9,619 nt of DNA from an uncultured Eubacteriales bacterium (GCA_902766915.1 CACXFN010000001.1:1-9619); one strand, 5' to 3'; shown: positions 1-6,136, numbered from the stretch's first letter. The notes: a model not told the origin generated them from the letters alone. Program-made: numbers and translations.

Positions 1-22
1 AATAATTGTATTATCTATTCTC

Positions 23-89
23 TGTACTCCAACCACGTTTAGTCCGCGCGCTCGCTAGGTGGCGCTGCGGTCTCTCCATGGGGAGTACA
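23..89. other. Unassigned RNA-like inverted-repeat element
   Basis: An 8-bp perfect inverted repeat (TGTACTCC at 23-30, GGAGTACA at 82-89) encloses a second GC-rich stem (44-50 with 63-70, one bulged base at 66). The nested arms and the local GC-rich pocket in AT-rich DNA suggest a folded RNA or a mobile-element end. CTCC at 74-77 could instead pair with GGAG at 82-85, which would compete with the outer stem. I do not recognise the family. Neither strand carries an open frame of useful length here. The strand is unknown. Confidence 0.35.
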
Positions 90-104
90 TGGTAATTAAC
101 ATAG

Positions 105-125
105 GCTCCTAATCGAATTAGGTGC
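105..125. other. Short hairpin in the left intergenic region
   Basis: CCTAAT (108-113) and ATTAGG (117-122) form a perfect 6-bp stem around a 3-base loop. Two more G-C pairs lie beyond a T-T mismatch (105-106 with 124-125). There is no T-run after it on the plus strand, so it is not a convincing terminator. It could belong to the same structured region as 23-89. Confidence 0.3.
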
Positions 126-153
126 TTTAAGGAGTGTGGGAGTCAGTAATTCC

Positions 154-182
154 TTGACAGTTACTACTTCCAGGAGTATCCT
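154..182 (+). promoter_or_regulatory. Candidate sigma-A promoter, distal
   Basis: A perfect -35 hexamer TTGACA (154-159) is followed after 17 bases by TATCCT (177-182), which matches the -10 consensus at four of six positions. It points toward the FMN riboswitch and ribU. A second candidate lies closer to the aptamer, so this one may be an upstream alternative or a chance match. Confidence 0.35.
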
Positions 183-201
183 ATTAATGTGGTTGTTTTA
201 G

Positions 202-230
202 TTGAGATACGAGTTTCAGCTAGATATGAT
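202..230 (+). promoter_or_regulatory. Likely sigma-A promoter of the riboswitch-ribU transcript
   Basis: TTGAGA (202-207) and TATGAT (225-230) each match the consensus at five of six positions and are separated by the optimal 17 bases. Transcription would begin near 237, about 30 bases before the aptamer's first stem. That position is what is expected for a leader carrying the whole FMN riboswitch. Confidence 0.6.
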
Positions 231-267
231 CACGAGTAATAAATATCAAATAATACAAATTGAAACT

Positions 268-415
268 ATCTTTGAGGCAGGTGCGATTCCTGACCGGTGG
301 TAAAAGTCCACAAACCGAAAGGCCGATCCGGTGAAATTCCGGAACCGACGGTGATACCGATGTACGCTGTTAACAACAGTTGGCAGCACAGAGGTTAGTC
401 CGGATGGGAAAAGAT
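268..415 (+). ncRNA. FMN riboswitch (RFN element) aptamer
   Basis: This is a cis-acting RNA sensor of flavin mononucleotide. The closing stem P1 is ATCTTT (268-273) with AAAGAT (410-415). Between them lie the hallmark RFN segments: the GGCAGG...CCTGACCGG arm (276 onward), AGTCCAC (306 onward), a GGTGAAATTCCGGAACCGACGG segment starting near 330, and TTAGTCCGGATGGG near 395-408. A variable arm occupies the middle. It is placed directly upstream of a riboflavin transporter gene, the usual target of this class. On FMN binding, P1 should be stabilised and the downstream gene switched off. Confidence 0.96.
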
Positions 416-454
416 GGAGACTTTGAGCAGAATACCTAACCGTTTTGGAGAGGC

Positions 455-499
455 GAGCAGCCCAAGGGTCCATCAAAAGATGGTAGGCTCGGCTCTTTT
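455..499 (+). terminator. Riboswitch expression-platform terminator
   Basis: GAGCAGCC (455-462) pairs with GGCT (486-489) and GCTC (492-495), with a two-base bulge at 490-491. Inside, CCATC (470-474) pairs with GATGG (479-483) around an AAAA loop. TTTT follows at 496-499. The hairpin sits between the aptamer and ribU, so it probably terminates transcription early when FMN is bound. The GATGG at 413-417, just at the P1 3' strand, could pair with the same CCATC and act as antiterminator. Confidence 0.65.
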
Positions 500-535
500 A
501 TATTGCCGGGCAGTCCGAAATGGAGGTATTTTTCT

Positions 536-1186
536 ATGGACACAAAGAACACTGGAACAATGAATAGGGTATCAGTTAATACAAAAGAAAAAAAGAAAGT
601 ATTAACCACTAAGAATATGGTGATGATGGCAATGTTCGGAGCGATTGCCGGAGTATTGATGCTATTCGATTTTTCCATACCTATTGCACCAAGTTTTATG
701 AAAATTGACTTAGGAGACTTGCCTGCAATTCTGGGTACATTCATGATGGGCCCTATAGAGGGGATAATCATCTGTATTATCAAATTACTCGTTAAACTTG
801 TGATCAAGGGCACCACCACTGCTTTCGTCGGCGAATTGTCAAATTTCGTGGTCTGCTGCGCATATATTCTTCCGGCATACTTTGTATATCGCAATCACAA
901 AGGTAAGAAGGGAGCAATTCTATCACTTGCTATAGGTACTATTACTGTAAGCTTAATTGCGGTTCTAAGCAATTATTTCGTAATGTTCCCAATGTATTCA
1001 AATCTTTACGGAATGCCGCTGGAAGCTATTATTGGGATGGGTACAGCCATTAATTCACGCATAACAAATCTTTTCACAATGATGCTTTTTGCTGTCATGC
1101 CCTTTAATATTGTTAAATACGGAATCGTATCAATAATCACGTTCTTTGTCTATAAGCGATTAAAGAACGTGCTATTTAAAAAATAG
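536..1186 (+). CDS. ribU: Riboflavin ECF transporter substrate-binding protein RibU
   Basis: RibU is the membrane-embedded S component that binds riboflavin and works with the shared EcfT/EcfA module for uptake; that module is not in this window. The 216-aa product has a basic N-terminal tail (residues 15-27) followed by about six hydrophobic segments, with the family-typical stretch around FDFSIPIAPSFMKIDLGDLPA (44-64), charged loops near 119-126, and a lysine-rich C-terminal end. Size and order fit the ECF S-component fold. The ATG at 536 is chosen because GGAGGT (522-527) lies 8 bases upstream; a TTG at 503 in the same frame lies just 3' of the terminator T-run and has no such site. The FMN riboswitch upstream independently supports the flavin assignment and indicates repression by FMN. 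Confidence 0.93.
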   Translation: MDTKNTGTMNRVSVNTKEKKKVLTTKNMVMMAMFGAIAGVLMLFDFSIPIAPSFMKIDLGDLPAILGTFMMGPIEGIIICIIKLLVKLVIKGTTTAFVGELSNFVVCCAYILPAYFVYRNHKGKKGAILSLAIGTITVSLIAVLSNYFVMFPMYSNLYGMPLEAIIGMGTAINSRITNLFTMMLFAVMPFNIVKYGIVSIITFFVYKRLKNVLFKK

Positions 1187-1199
1187 AAATACTGTATTT
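1187..1199. repeat. Small palindrome in the ribU-DUF212 gap
   Basis: AAATAC (1187-1192) and GTATTT (1194-1199) form perfect arms around one base, starting right after the ribU stop. It is too AT-rich and tight to be a credible terminator. It could be an operator half-site pair or chance. Confidence 0.25.
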
Positions 1200-1216
1200 A
1201 GGGATAATATAGAAAA

Positions 1217-1678
1217 GTGAACGCAGTACAGGAATTCTTTTCAAATAGAATAATTGTAACGGGGATTATTGCCTGGCTAACATCTCAGGTGCTAAAGACT
1301 ATTATCAACCTGATTGTTAACAGGGAGTTTTCCTTAGAGAGATTATTTGGGGACGGCGGATTTCCCAGCAGTCATTCTGCCACGGTGACCTCAGTGGCAG
1401 TTATGGCAGGATTGACATGCGGCCTTGCATCTCCGGAGTTTGGAATTGCCTTTTTCCTGGCTGTAATAGTTATGCATGATGCACGGGGGGTTCGTCTGGA
1501 AACCGGCAAGCAAGCCAAGGTGATAAATGACCTAACTGAATTCATAGAAACCCTGGCAGGAACAGATTTGACCCCGGAGGATAAGCTAAAAGAACTGGTG
1601 GGTCATACGCCGCTTCAGGTTTTTTCCGGATCGGTATTAGGAATAATTGTGGCTGCGATCATGCATAATGCATTGTAA
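1217..1678 (+). CDS. YuiD/DUF212 divergent PAP2-family membrane protein
   Basis: The 153-aa product matches the DUF212 family (B. subtilis YuiD), described as divergent relatives of PAP2 acid phosphatases; the substrate is not established. Visible family blocks are GGFPSSHSATVTS (47-59), MHDARGVRLETGKQAKVIN (86-104) and the C-terminal ELVGHTPLQVFSGSVLG (126-142). Hydrophobic segments lie near 12-30, 55-87 and 135-150. Length is close to YuiD. The only sensible start is GTG at 1217, as the next in-frame methionine (residue 63) falls after the SSHS motif. The ribosome binding site is weak (GGGA near 1201, rather far from the start). It begins 30 bases after ribU with no strong terminator between, so it may be co-transcribed and share the FMN control, although no flavin role is known. 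Confidence 0.88.
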   Translation: MNAVQEFFSNRIIVTGIIAWLTSQVLKTIINLIVNREFSLERLFGDGGFPSSHSATVTSVAVMAGLTCGLASPEFGIAFFLAVIVMHDARGVRLETGKQAKVINDLTEFIETLAGTDLTPEDKLKELVGHTPLQVFSGSVLGIIVAAIMHNAL

Positions 1679-1722
1679 TATCAGCAAGTGCCACCAGCTG
1701 CATACATAATGCAATACCGTAG

Positions 1723-3060
1723 CTAACGCAATAAATTCTTGACTCCCGTGATGAACATATCAAGGTCATCCCTGCGAGTAAAAATTGCTCGAGCGAATTT
1801 TTGATTTCCGCCTCCCTTACCATTGAAAACGGAGGCGTTTTCTTTTACCAGTTTTCCGCAATCATGTTTGTCTGAGAATACCAGCAAGGTTAGGGAAGGC
1901 TGATGGATTAAATAGAGTATCCCGGGTATTCTGCCTTCCAAACTTCTACCGATTTCGATAACGTCATCCACAGTTAAGATGCTGTATTCGAAGATATCGC
2001 CATTCTGCTCCGATTCGGATTCATCATTAATGGATTTGGCTATTCTTTCTTTCTCCGCTTCCTGCACCGACTTAGTTAAATGGAACAGCCTATCTCTGGC
2101 TTCCTTCTGCTTTTCCTGTTTCGCGGCGTATTTATCCAATAAATCAGGAACGCCGGCTGATAAGTCTTTTTCCAGCCTTGTAAGTATGTCGAACCTGCGC
2201 CTATATCCCATGAAGGCCCGTTCTCCGGCATCAAAGTATATTCTAAACATTCCTTTATTGGGTTCAACCTTATAGATTTTAAGCATACCGACTTGTCCGG
2301 TAGTTGCAGGGTGCGTGCCACAGCAGGCTACGGAATCTGCAGGGTGAGAGAGATCTCCTATTGTGACGATGGTGATATCTTCATCGATTGCCAAAGCCTT
2401 TCTCATAGGAATCTTTTCTGCTTCTTCTTTTGTATCAAAGTGATAAGCGGTAACCGGTAGGTCCTTCCAAATAATCTGATTTGTCTTTAGCTCGGCTGCC
2501 ATCACCATGTCCCAGGTCATTTCCTTTAGGTTCACATACTCAGGGTTATCCTCCAAACTAATATCGATGGTCATATAATCGTCACCCATATGGAATCCCC
2601 GGTTAACACCGCCATAGAGTTCATAGAAAACACCGGAAAGAATATGCTCTCCGCAATGTCTCTGCATATTATCAAATCGTCTATTCCAGTCGAGTTCCAT
2701 AAAGCATTTTAATCCCGGCTGTAGGGGAAAACTATTTAATCCCGGCTGTAGGCCCGAATGTGGGGGATTGGAGTCGGAGTCCGACTGATTTGAATCGGAC
2801 CTAGTTCCCGACAAAGTTCCTGTCCGAATTCTATGAAATATTTCCCCATCTTTCTCGAATACCTCTATTACATCAAATGATGCATCATCAGAAATCCATA
2901 GGTTACCTATGTCGTGGCTTTGTCCCCCTCCGCCCGGGAAAAAGATTGTATCTTTAAGAATCAACAATACAATATCTTCTTTCTCCGGAATAACTTCTAA
3001 TATTTCACTTTGTAATTTTGACAAATACTTATCTTCTTCAAACACTTTTTTAGTTTTCAT
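1723..3060 (-). CDS. alaX: Alanyl-tRNA editing protein, long AlaX type
   Basis: AlaX proteins are free-standing editing hydrolases that remove serine or glycine wrongly attached to tRNA(Ala). The 445-aa product is the long form. It has a glycine-rich block GGGGQSHDIG (43-52) in the N-terminal barrel. The editing domain has HxxxH (H135, H139) and CxxxH (C246, H250), the expected zinc ligands. A helical, charged linker (about 290-345) leads to a C-terminal DHHA1-like domain with GKGGGNQKFA (414-423). GGAGG lies a few bases before the ATG, which fixes the start. The gene converges with the YuiD gene, with 44 bases between stops and no clear terminator there. Odd feature: residues 84-117 are a low-complexity insert with a nine-residue duplication, between the barrel and the zinc domain. 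The catalytic motifs look intact. Confidence 0.93.
   Translation of the reverse strand: MKTKKVFEEDKYLSKLQSEILEVIPEKEDIVLLILKDTIFFPGGGGQSHDIGNLWISDDASFDVIEVFEKDGEIFHRIRTGTLSGTRSDSNQSDSDSNPPHSGLQPGLNSFPLQPGLKCFMELDWNRRFDNMQRHCGEHILSGVFYELYGGVNRGFHMGDDYMTIDISLEDNPEYVNLKEMTWDMVMAAELKTNQIIWKDLPVTAYHFDTKEEAEKIPMRKALAIDEDITIVTIGDLSHPADSVACCGTHPATTGQVGMLKIYKVEPNKGMFRIYFDAGERAFMGYRRRFDILTRLEKDLSAGVPDLLDKYAAKQEKQKEARDRLFHLTKSVQEAEKERIAKSINDESESEQNGDIFEYSILTVDDVIEIGRSLEGRIPGILYLIHQPSLTLLVFSDKHDCGKLVKENASVFNGKGGGNQKFARAIFTRRDDLDMFITGVKNLLR
2708..2752. repeat. In-frame 18-bp direct repeat inside alaX
   Basis: TTTAATCCCGGCTGTAGG occurs at 2708-2725 and again at 2735-2752, offset by 27 bases (nine codons). 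On the coding strand it gives the repeated peptide LQPGL (residues 104-108 and 113-117). Reading frame is preserved. Confidence 0.85.
2772..2786. repeat. Perfect short palindrome inside the alaX insert
   Basis: AGTCGGA (2772-2778) and TCCGACT (2780-2786) are perfect arms around one base. Related TCGGAC and GTCCGA words recur nearby (2795-2800, near 2821). Together with the adjacent 18-bp repeat this marks the Ser/Asp-rich linker as a locally repetitive insertion. Confidence 0.6.
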
Positions 3061-3176
3061 TTAATCCTCCATTCGTAAATGAAAGTGGCTGATTTCTAAG
3101 CTTTTTTTATCTGGAAAACACTTCTTTAACATTTTTTTACTCTCGAACAAGATGCAGTTTTTTTTCTCTGAAAATC

Positions 3177-3185
3177 TGTGGATAA
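3177..3185 (-). promoter_or_regulatory. DnaA box 1 (perfect TTATCCACA, minus strand)
   Basis: TGTGGATAA on the plus strand is the exact reverse complement of the high-affinity DnaA box. It is the first of three in 131 bases. A TTGACAAAAAAT copy starts 7 bases after it. Confidence 0.7.
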
Positions 3186-3192
3186 ATCCCTC

Positions 3193-3276
3193 TTGACAAA
3201 AAATGAAATAGGTGATTTTCCTAAAATTTCAACATTATTTAACTCAGACTTATCCACAGGCCTTTTGACAAAAAAT
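3193..3276. repeat. 12-bp direct repeat TTGACAAAAAAT, two copies
   Basis: TTGACAAAAAAT occurs at 3193-3204 and 3265-3276, each a few bases to the right of a DnaA box; the second copy runs into the palindrome. TTGACA resembles a -35 hexamer, but no matching -10 lies at proper spacing on the plus strand for either copy. Confidence 0.6.
3250..3258 (+). promoter_or_regulatory. DnaA box 2 (perfect TTATCCACA)
   Basis: This is an exact high-affinity DnaA box, part of an 11-base word ACTTATCCACA (3248-3258) that is repeated in inverted orientation at 3299-3309. It lies on the left side of the 24-bp palindrome. Confidence 0.7.
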
Positions 3277-3292
3277 CGTATACGATTTTTTG
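3269..3292. repeat. Perfect 24-bp palindrome between DnaA boxes
   Basis: The two halves are exact reverse complements, centred between 3280 and 3281, with core ATCGTATACGAT and A6/T6 flanks. The flanks mean a transcript in either direction would form a weak hairpin ending in U, so a weak bidirectional terminator for the minus-strand gene at 3386 is possible. The symmetric position between two inverted DnaA boxes also allows a protein-binding role. Confidence 0.8.
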
Positions 3293-3298
3293 AACTCT

Positions 3299-3307
3299 TG
3301 TGGATAA
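3299..3307 (-). promoter_or_regulatory. DnaA box 3 (perfect TTATCCACA, minus strand)
   Basis: TGTGGATAA at 3299-3307, extended to TGTGGATAAGT, mirrors box 2 across the palindrome. The two box centres lie about 26 and 22 bases from the palindrome centre. Confidence 0.7.
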
Positions 3308-3385
3308 GTTCGATTTTTGTTGAAATGTGACGATTCCTTTATGTTGAAAAGTTGGTTAACAAAAAAGAACACTGGTTGACATAAT

Positions 3386-4738
3386 CTATAGATCTTCATT
3401 CTGACTTAAAAATTGTATATATTCTAAAAAATCATCAAATTCCCCATAATCCTCATTCACATAATGACCCATTACCGGCTCCGGGAAGAGATAATGAGTG
3501 AATGTGGGGATGGAGATCCCATAGGTATTGGAGAGTCTAATTAATACATCCTCATAATACCCCACATTGATGGCATCCTTTCCGGCAATTACTATTTCCC
3601 CATTGTATCTAAGGAAGATGGATACTATAACATCGTCATCCAATCGGAATACCTGGTTCGCCACATATCCATTGTTTTCTTTTAGAAGCATAAACAGGGT
3701 TCCGCCGGCATGTGGATTAACCTCGGACTTAGGGTATAGGGACTTTATTATTGTGGAAAGAGAAATATATCCTCTGGTGGCATCGGATATGGAGCGGGAG
3801 ACATATTCCTTTTGTGACATTATTAGTGATGCCTCCCATGGGGAGATTCTCATTTCATCCTCAACCTGAAAGGAGATAACCTTTGGACCGGCTACAGAGA
3901 TTTTGCTAACGACGATTTTAAATCCCATATCATCCTCTATCAAGGAAGTGGAAATGTATTCATGGAAAAGGGATATGGAATTCTGTCCCTCGTTTGGTAT
4001 CTTTATTTCGTTTTTATATAGAGCTCCAGGTTCGCTTTTAGGGAAGGATTCATAGAGATTTGGTGTAGCGGACAGGTAGTCAGCCGCTTTAAAATCCATT
4101 GCTGCCAACCTCATGATGAAATAATTGACAAGCTCAAAGTCATTTTTGCAATCCACACAGATTTTGTTCCATAGCTTCATTTCCGCCTTTTCATCAAGGC
4201 TGAAATCAATGCTTAAGAGGTGACTGAATTCGTCTATTATATCCGGTAATGGCGTTTCGTATTCTTCATTTAAGGCGAAGGCGGCATTTATTAGAGCTAT
4301 TGCTTCTTCTTCGGTGATATCAATATAATCGCCTCCAAGACCACCGAACATATCATCCATGTCCATTTCAACCAGGGCTCGATAATCATATTCCGATGCT
4401 TCATCTGCATTCATTTTAATTAGCTTATGACTTTTGTATTCATCAATTCCATTCTCCTCAAAGTCCAAGTGAAAGAGCTGGTGGAATTCCTCCTGCTCGC
4501 TTGCTCTGACTAAATGAAGCCCCATGACTCCCATTAAACGGGTATTGGTAACTTCGGCCTTAACAAAGTCTCCACCTGCCAGGTCAGGACTAACCAAGCG
4601 ATCTCCATGAATCACGGTGAACCTATCAGGTTTGGAATTATCAATATCCTTTTCGTGATTGTTATCAAGATCGGTATTATGGATAAAACTATTATTATCT
4701 CTATTATTGTTGTTATAGTTGTTATTGGAATCTTTCAT
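3386..4738 (-). CDS. Unrecognised acidic protein with Asn-rich N-terminus
   Basis: I do not recognise this 450-aa protein. Residues 1-36 are low-complexity and rich in Asn/Asp. From about residue 38 the sequence looks like a folded soluble protein: mixed hydrophobic blocks, a strongly acidic stretch (91-170), and probable alpha/beta segments (270-295, 365-410). There is no signal peptide or clear membrane segment. Two cysteines (C194, C197) form a CxxC pair with no evident partner pair. The sustained frame and ordinary composition of the body support a real gene. The ATG at 4738 has only a weak purine-rich stretch upstream, so a start inside the Asn-rich tail cannot be excluded. It is followed by the DnaA-box region, then alaX in the same direction, and is divergent from metK across a 182-base gap. 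No function is proposed. Confidence 0.8.
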   Translation of the reverse strand: MKDSNNNYNNNNRDNNSFIHNTDLDNNHEKDIDNSKPDRFTVIHGDRLVSPDLAGGDFVKAEVTNTRLMGVMGLHLVRASEQEEFHQLFHLDFEENGIDEYKSHKLIKMNADEASEYDYRALVEMDMDDMFGGLGGDYIDITEEEAIALINAAFALNEEYETPLPDIIDEFSHLLSIDFSLDEKAEMKLWNKICVDCKNDFELVNYFIMRLAAMDFKAADYLSATPNLYESFPKSEPGALYKNEIKIPNEGQNSISLFHEYISTSLIEDDMGFKIVVSKISVAGPKVISFQVEDEMRISPWEASLIMSQKEYVSRSISDATRGYISLSTIIKSLYPKSEVNPHAGGTLFMLLKENNGYVANQVFRLDDDVIVSIFLRYNGEIVIAGKDAINVGYYEDVLIRLSNTYGISIPTFTHYLFPEPVMGHYVNEDYGEFDDFLEYIQFLSQNEDL

Positions 4739-4768
4739 TTATTTCTATCTGATTAATCTATTAATCTA

Positions 4769-4806
4769 ATTATTCTATTAATAATTCTGTTTATTATTCT
4801 ATTAAT
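4769..4806. repeat. 14-bp direct repeat in the metK upstream gap
   Basis: ATTATTCTATTAAT occurs at 4769-4782 and 4793-4806, 24 bases apart, within a nearly pure AT stretch that also has related ATTAATCTA words. It lies between the divergent starts of the unknown gene and metK. It may simply reflect low complexity. Confidence 0.5.
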
Positions 4807-4875
4807 TTTGGATTAATTGCACTAAATGGTTTGGAAAATTTATCAGGTTGGTATATTATATTGAGTGCCTTATAG

Positions 4876-4896
4876 TATAATATTAATAAGTATAAT
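4876..4896 (+). promoter_or_regulatory. Candidate -10 sites for metK
   Basis: Two perfect TATAAT hexamers occur at 4876-4881 and 4891-4896. Neither has a good -35 at 16-18 bases; TTGAGT at 4861-4866 is too close to one and too far from the other. The promoter is therefore placed only roughly. The leader is short, leaving no room for a riboswitch after it. Confidence 0.35.
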
Positions 4897-4920
4897 ATAA
4901 CAAAAGGAAAAGAGAAAGAC

Positions 4921-6099
4921 ATGAAAAGACTATTTACTTCAGAATCAGTGACAGAAGGACATCCGGATAAGGTTTGTGACCAGATATCCGATGCTATCCT
5001 GGATGAAATCCTTAAAGAAGATCCAATGGGCAGGGTTGCTTGTGAGACCACAGCCACCACAGGTTATGCCATGGTTATGGGAGAAATAAGCACCAGCTGC
5101 TATATTGATATTCCCCATATTGTTCGCCAGGTCATAAAGGATATTGGATATGATAAGGGTGATTATGGATTTGATGGAAATACATGCGCAGTATTATCAG
5201 CTATTGATGAACAATCAACGGATATTGCAATGGGCGTGGATGATGCCCTTGAAAATAGAGGCAAGGAAAAGGATGAAGAGGACACAGTTGGTGCCGGCGA
5301 CCAAGGAATGATGTTTGGCTTTGCCTGCAATGAAACTCCTGAATATATGCCTGCTCCAATTGCTATGGCTCACAGGATTACCCGGAAACTGGCGGAGGTA
5401 AGAAAGGATGGAACTCTACCTTATCTGAGACCTGATGGTAAGAGCCAGGTCACTGTTGAATACGAAGGAAATGAAGTTAAAAGAATTGATACAATTGTAC
5501 TTTCCACTCAACATGATCCGGAGGTGACCCAGGAGCAGATTAGGGAAGATATGATGGAAAAGGTTATCAAGGCCTCCATCCCCGCAGAACTATTGGACGA
5601 AAACACCAAATACTTCGTAAACCCAACAGGAAGGTTTGTAATTGGTGGTCCCCATGGGGATTCCGGCCTTACGGGTAGAAAGATTATAGTGGATACATAC
5701 GGTGGCTATGCCAGACATGGCGGCGGATGTTTCTCCGGTAAGGATCCAACCAAGGTGGATCGTTCAGCAGCCTATGCTGCCAGGCACGCAGCAAAGAACG
5801 TGGTTGCCGCCGGATTGGCTGACAAATTGGAAATACAACTTTCCTATGCAATCGGTGTGGCTAAGCCGGTATCTATAATGGTTGAAACTTTTGGGACGGG
5901 AAAGGTCTCCGATGAGAAACTTACTGAGATAATTGAAAAGCATTTCGATTTTAGACCTGCATCGATTATCCGTGACCTGGATTTAAGACGTCCGATTTAT
6001 AGACAGACCGCAGCCTATGGCCACTTCGGCCGCAGCGACCTGGATCTACCCTGGGAGCGTCTGGATAAGGTGGATGCACTTAAGGCTGAGCTTTCATAA
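4921..6099 (+). CDS. metK: S-adenosylmethionine synthetase
   Basis: MetK makes S-adenosylmethionine from methionine and ATP in the cytosol, releasing phosphate and diphosphate. The 392-aa product is of normal bacterial length and carries all hallmark blocks: GHPDK near the N-terminus (13-17), [16 protein letters not shown] (40-55), the GAGDQG signature (124-129), [13 protein letters not shown] (242-254) and [19 protein letters not shown] (267-285). Start: ATG at 4921 matches the family N-terminus ([16 protein letters not shown]) and follows a purine-rich AAAGGAAAAGAGAAAG site. It is probably monocistronic: its own AT-rich promoter region lies upstream and a strong intrinsic terminator downstream. 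No S-box or other SAM riboswitch is visible in the leader, although that class often controls metK in Firmicutes. Confidence 0.98.
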   Translation: MKRLFTSESVTEGHPDKVCDQISDAILDEILKEDPMGRVACETTATTGYAMVMGEISTSCYIDIPHIVRQVIKDIGYDKGDYGFDGNTCAVLSAIDEQSTDIAMGVDDALENRGKEKDEEDTVGAGDQGMMFGFACNETPEYMPAPIAMAHRITRKLAEVRKDGTLPYLRPDGKSQVTVEYEGNEVKRIDTIVLSTQHDPEVTQEQIREDMMEKVIKASIPAELLDENTKYFVNPTGRFVIGGPHGDSGLTGRKIIVDTYGGYARHGGGCFSGKDPTKVDRSAAYAARHAAKNVVAAGLADKLEIQLSYAIGVAKPVSIMVETFGTGKVSDEKLTEIIEKHFDFRPASIIRDLDLRRPIYRQTAAYGHFGRSDLDLPWERLDKVDALKAELS

Positions 6100-6136
6100 T
6101 ACTATTTGATAATCTAAAGGGGTTTACCCGTAAAAG

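Larger units (their letters stand above)
3061..3385. other. Long AT-rich intergenic region with DnaA boxes
   Basis: This 325-base gap lies upstream of alaX and downstream of the unknown 450-aa gene, both on the minus strand. It has no credible open frame. It holds the alaX ribosome binding site at its left end, homopolymer T runs (3102-3108, 3158-3165), three perfect DnaA boxes, a 24-bp palindrome and a 12-bp direct repeat. The alaX promoter must lie here, but I could not pick one convincingly. Confidence 0.7.

Noticed and set aside
2..58. Short plus-strand open frame from the window edge ending in TAG, possibly the tail of an upstream gene
   Set aside because: Only 18 codons with no recognisable content, and it overlaps the inverted-repeat element; not enough to call.
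55..70. TAGGTGGCGCTGCGG resembles the T-box antiterminator motif
   Set aside because: Key bases of the conserved T-box word differ, no specifier stem or terminator is visible, and the next gene is FMN-controlled ribU rather than an amino-acid gene.
503..535. Upstream TTG start for ribU
   Set aside because: It lies directly after the terminator T-run and has no ribosome binding site, while ATG at 536 has GGAGGT 8 bases upstream.
246..894. Minus-strand open frames opposite the riboswitch and ribU
   Set aside because: They lie antisense to a well-supported FMN aptamer and ribU and show no protein-like motifs.
1679..1722. Terminator between the convergent YuiD and alaX genes
   Set aside because: Only a 4-bp GCAT/ATGC pairing and a CATAATGCA direct repeat are present, with no T-run.
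3061..3385. A chromosomal or plasmid replication origin
   Set aside because: Three DnaA boxes and AT-rich DNA are suggestive, but no dnaA, dnaN or plasmid rep gene is present and the neighbours are ordinary chromosomal genes, so only a DnaA-box cluster is claimed.
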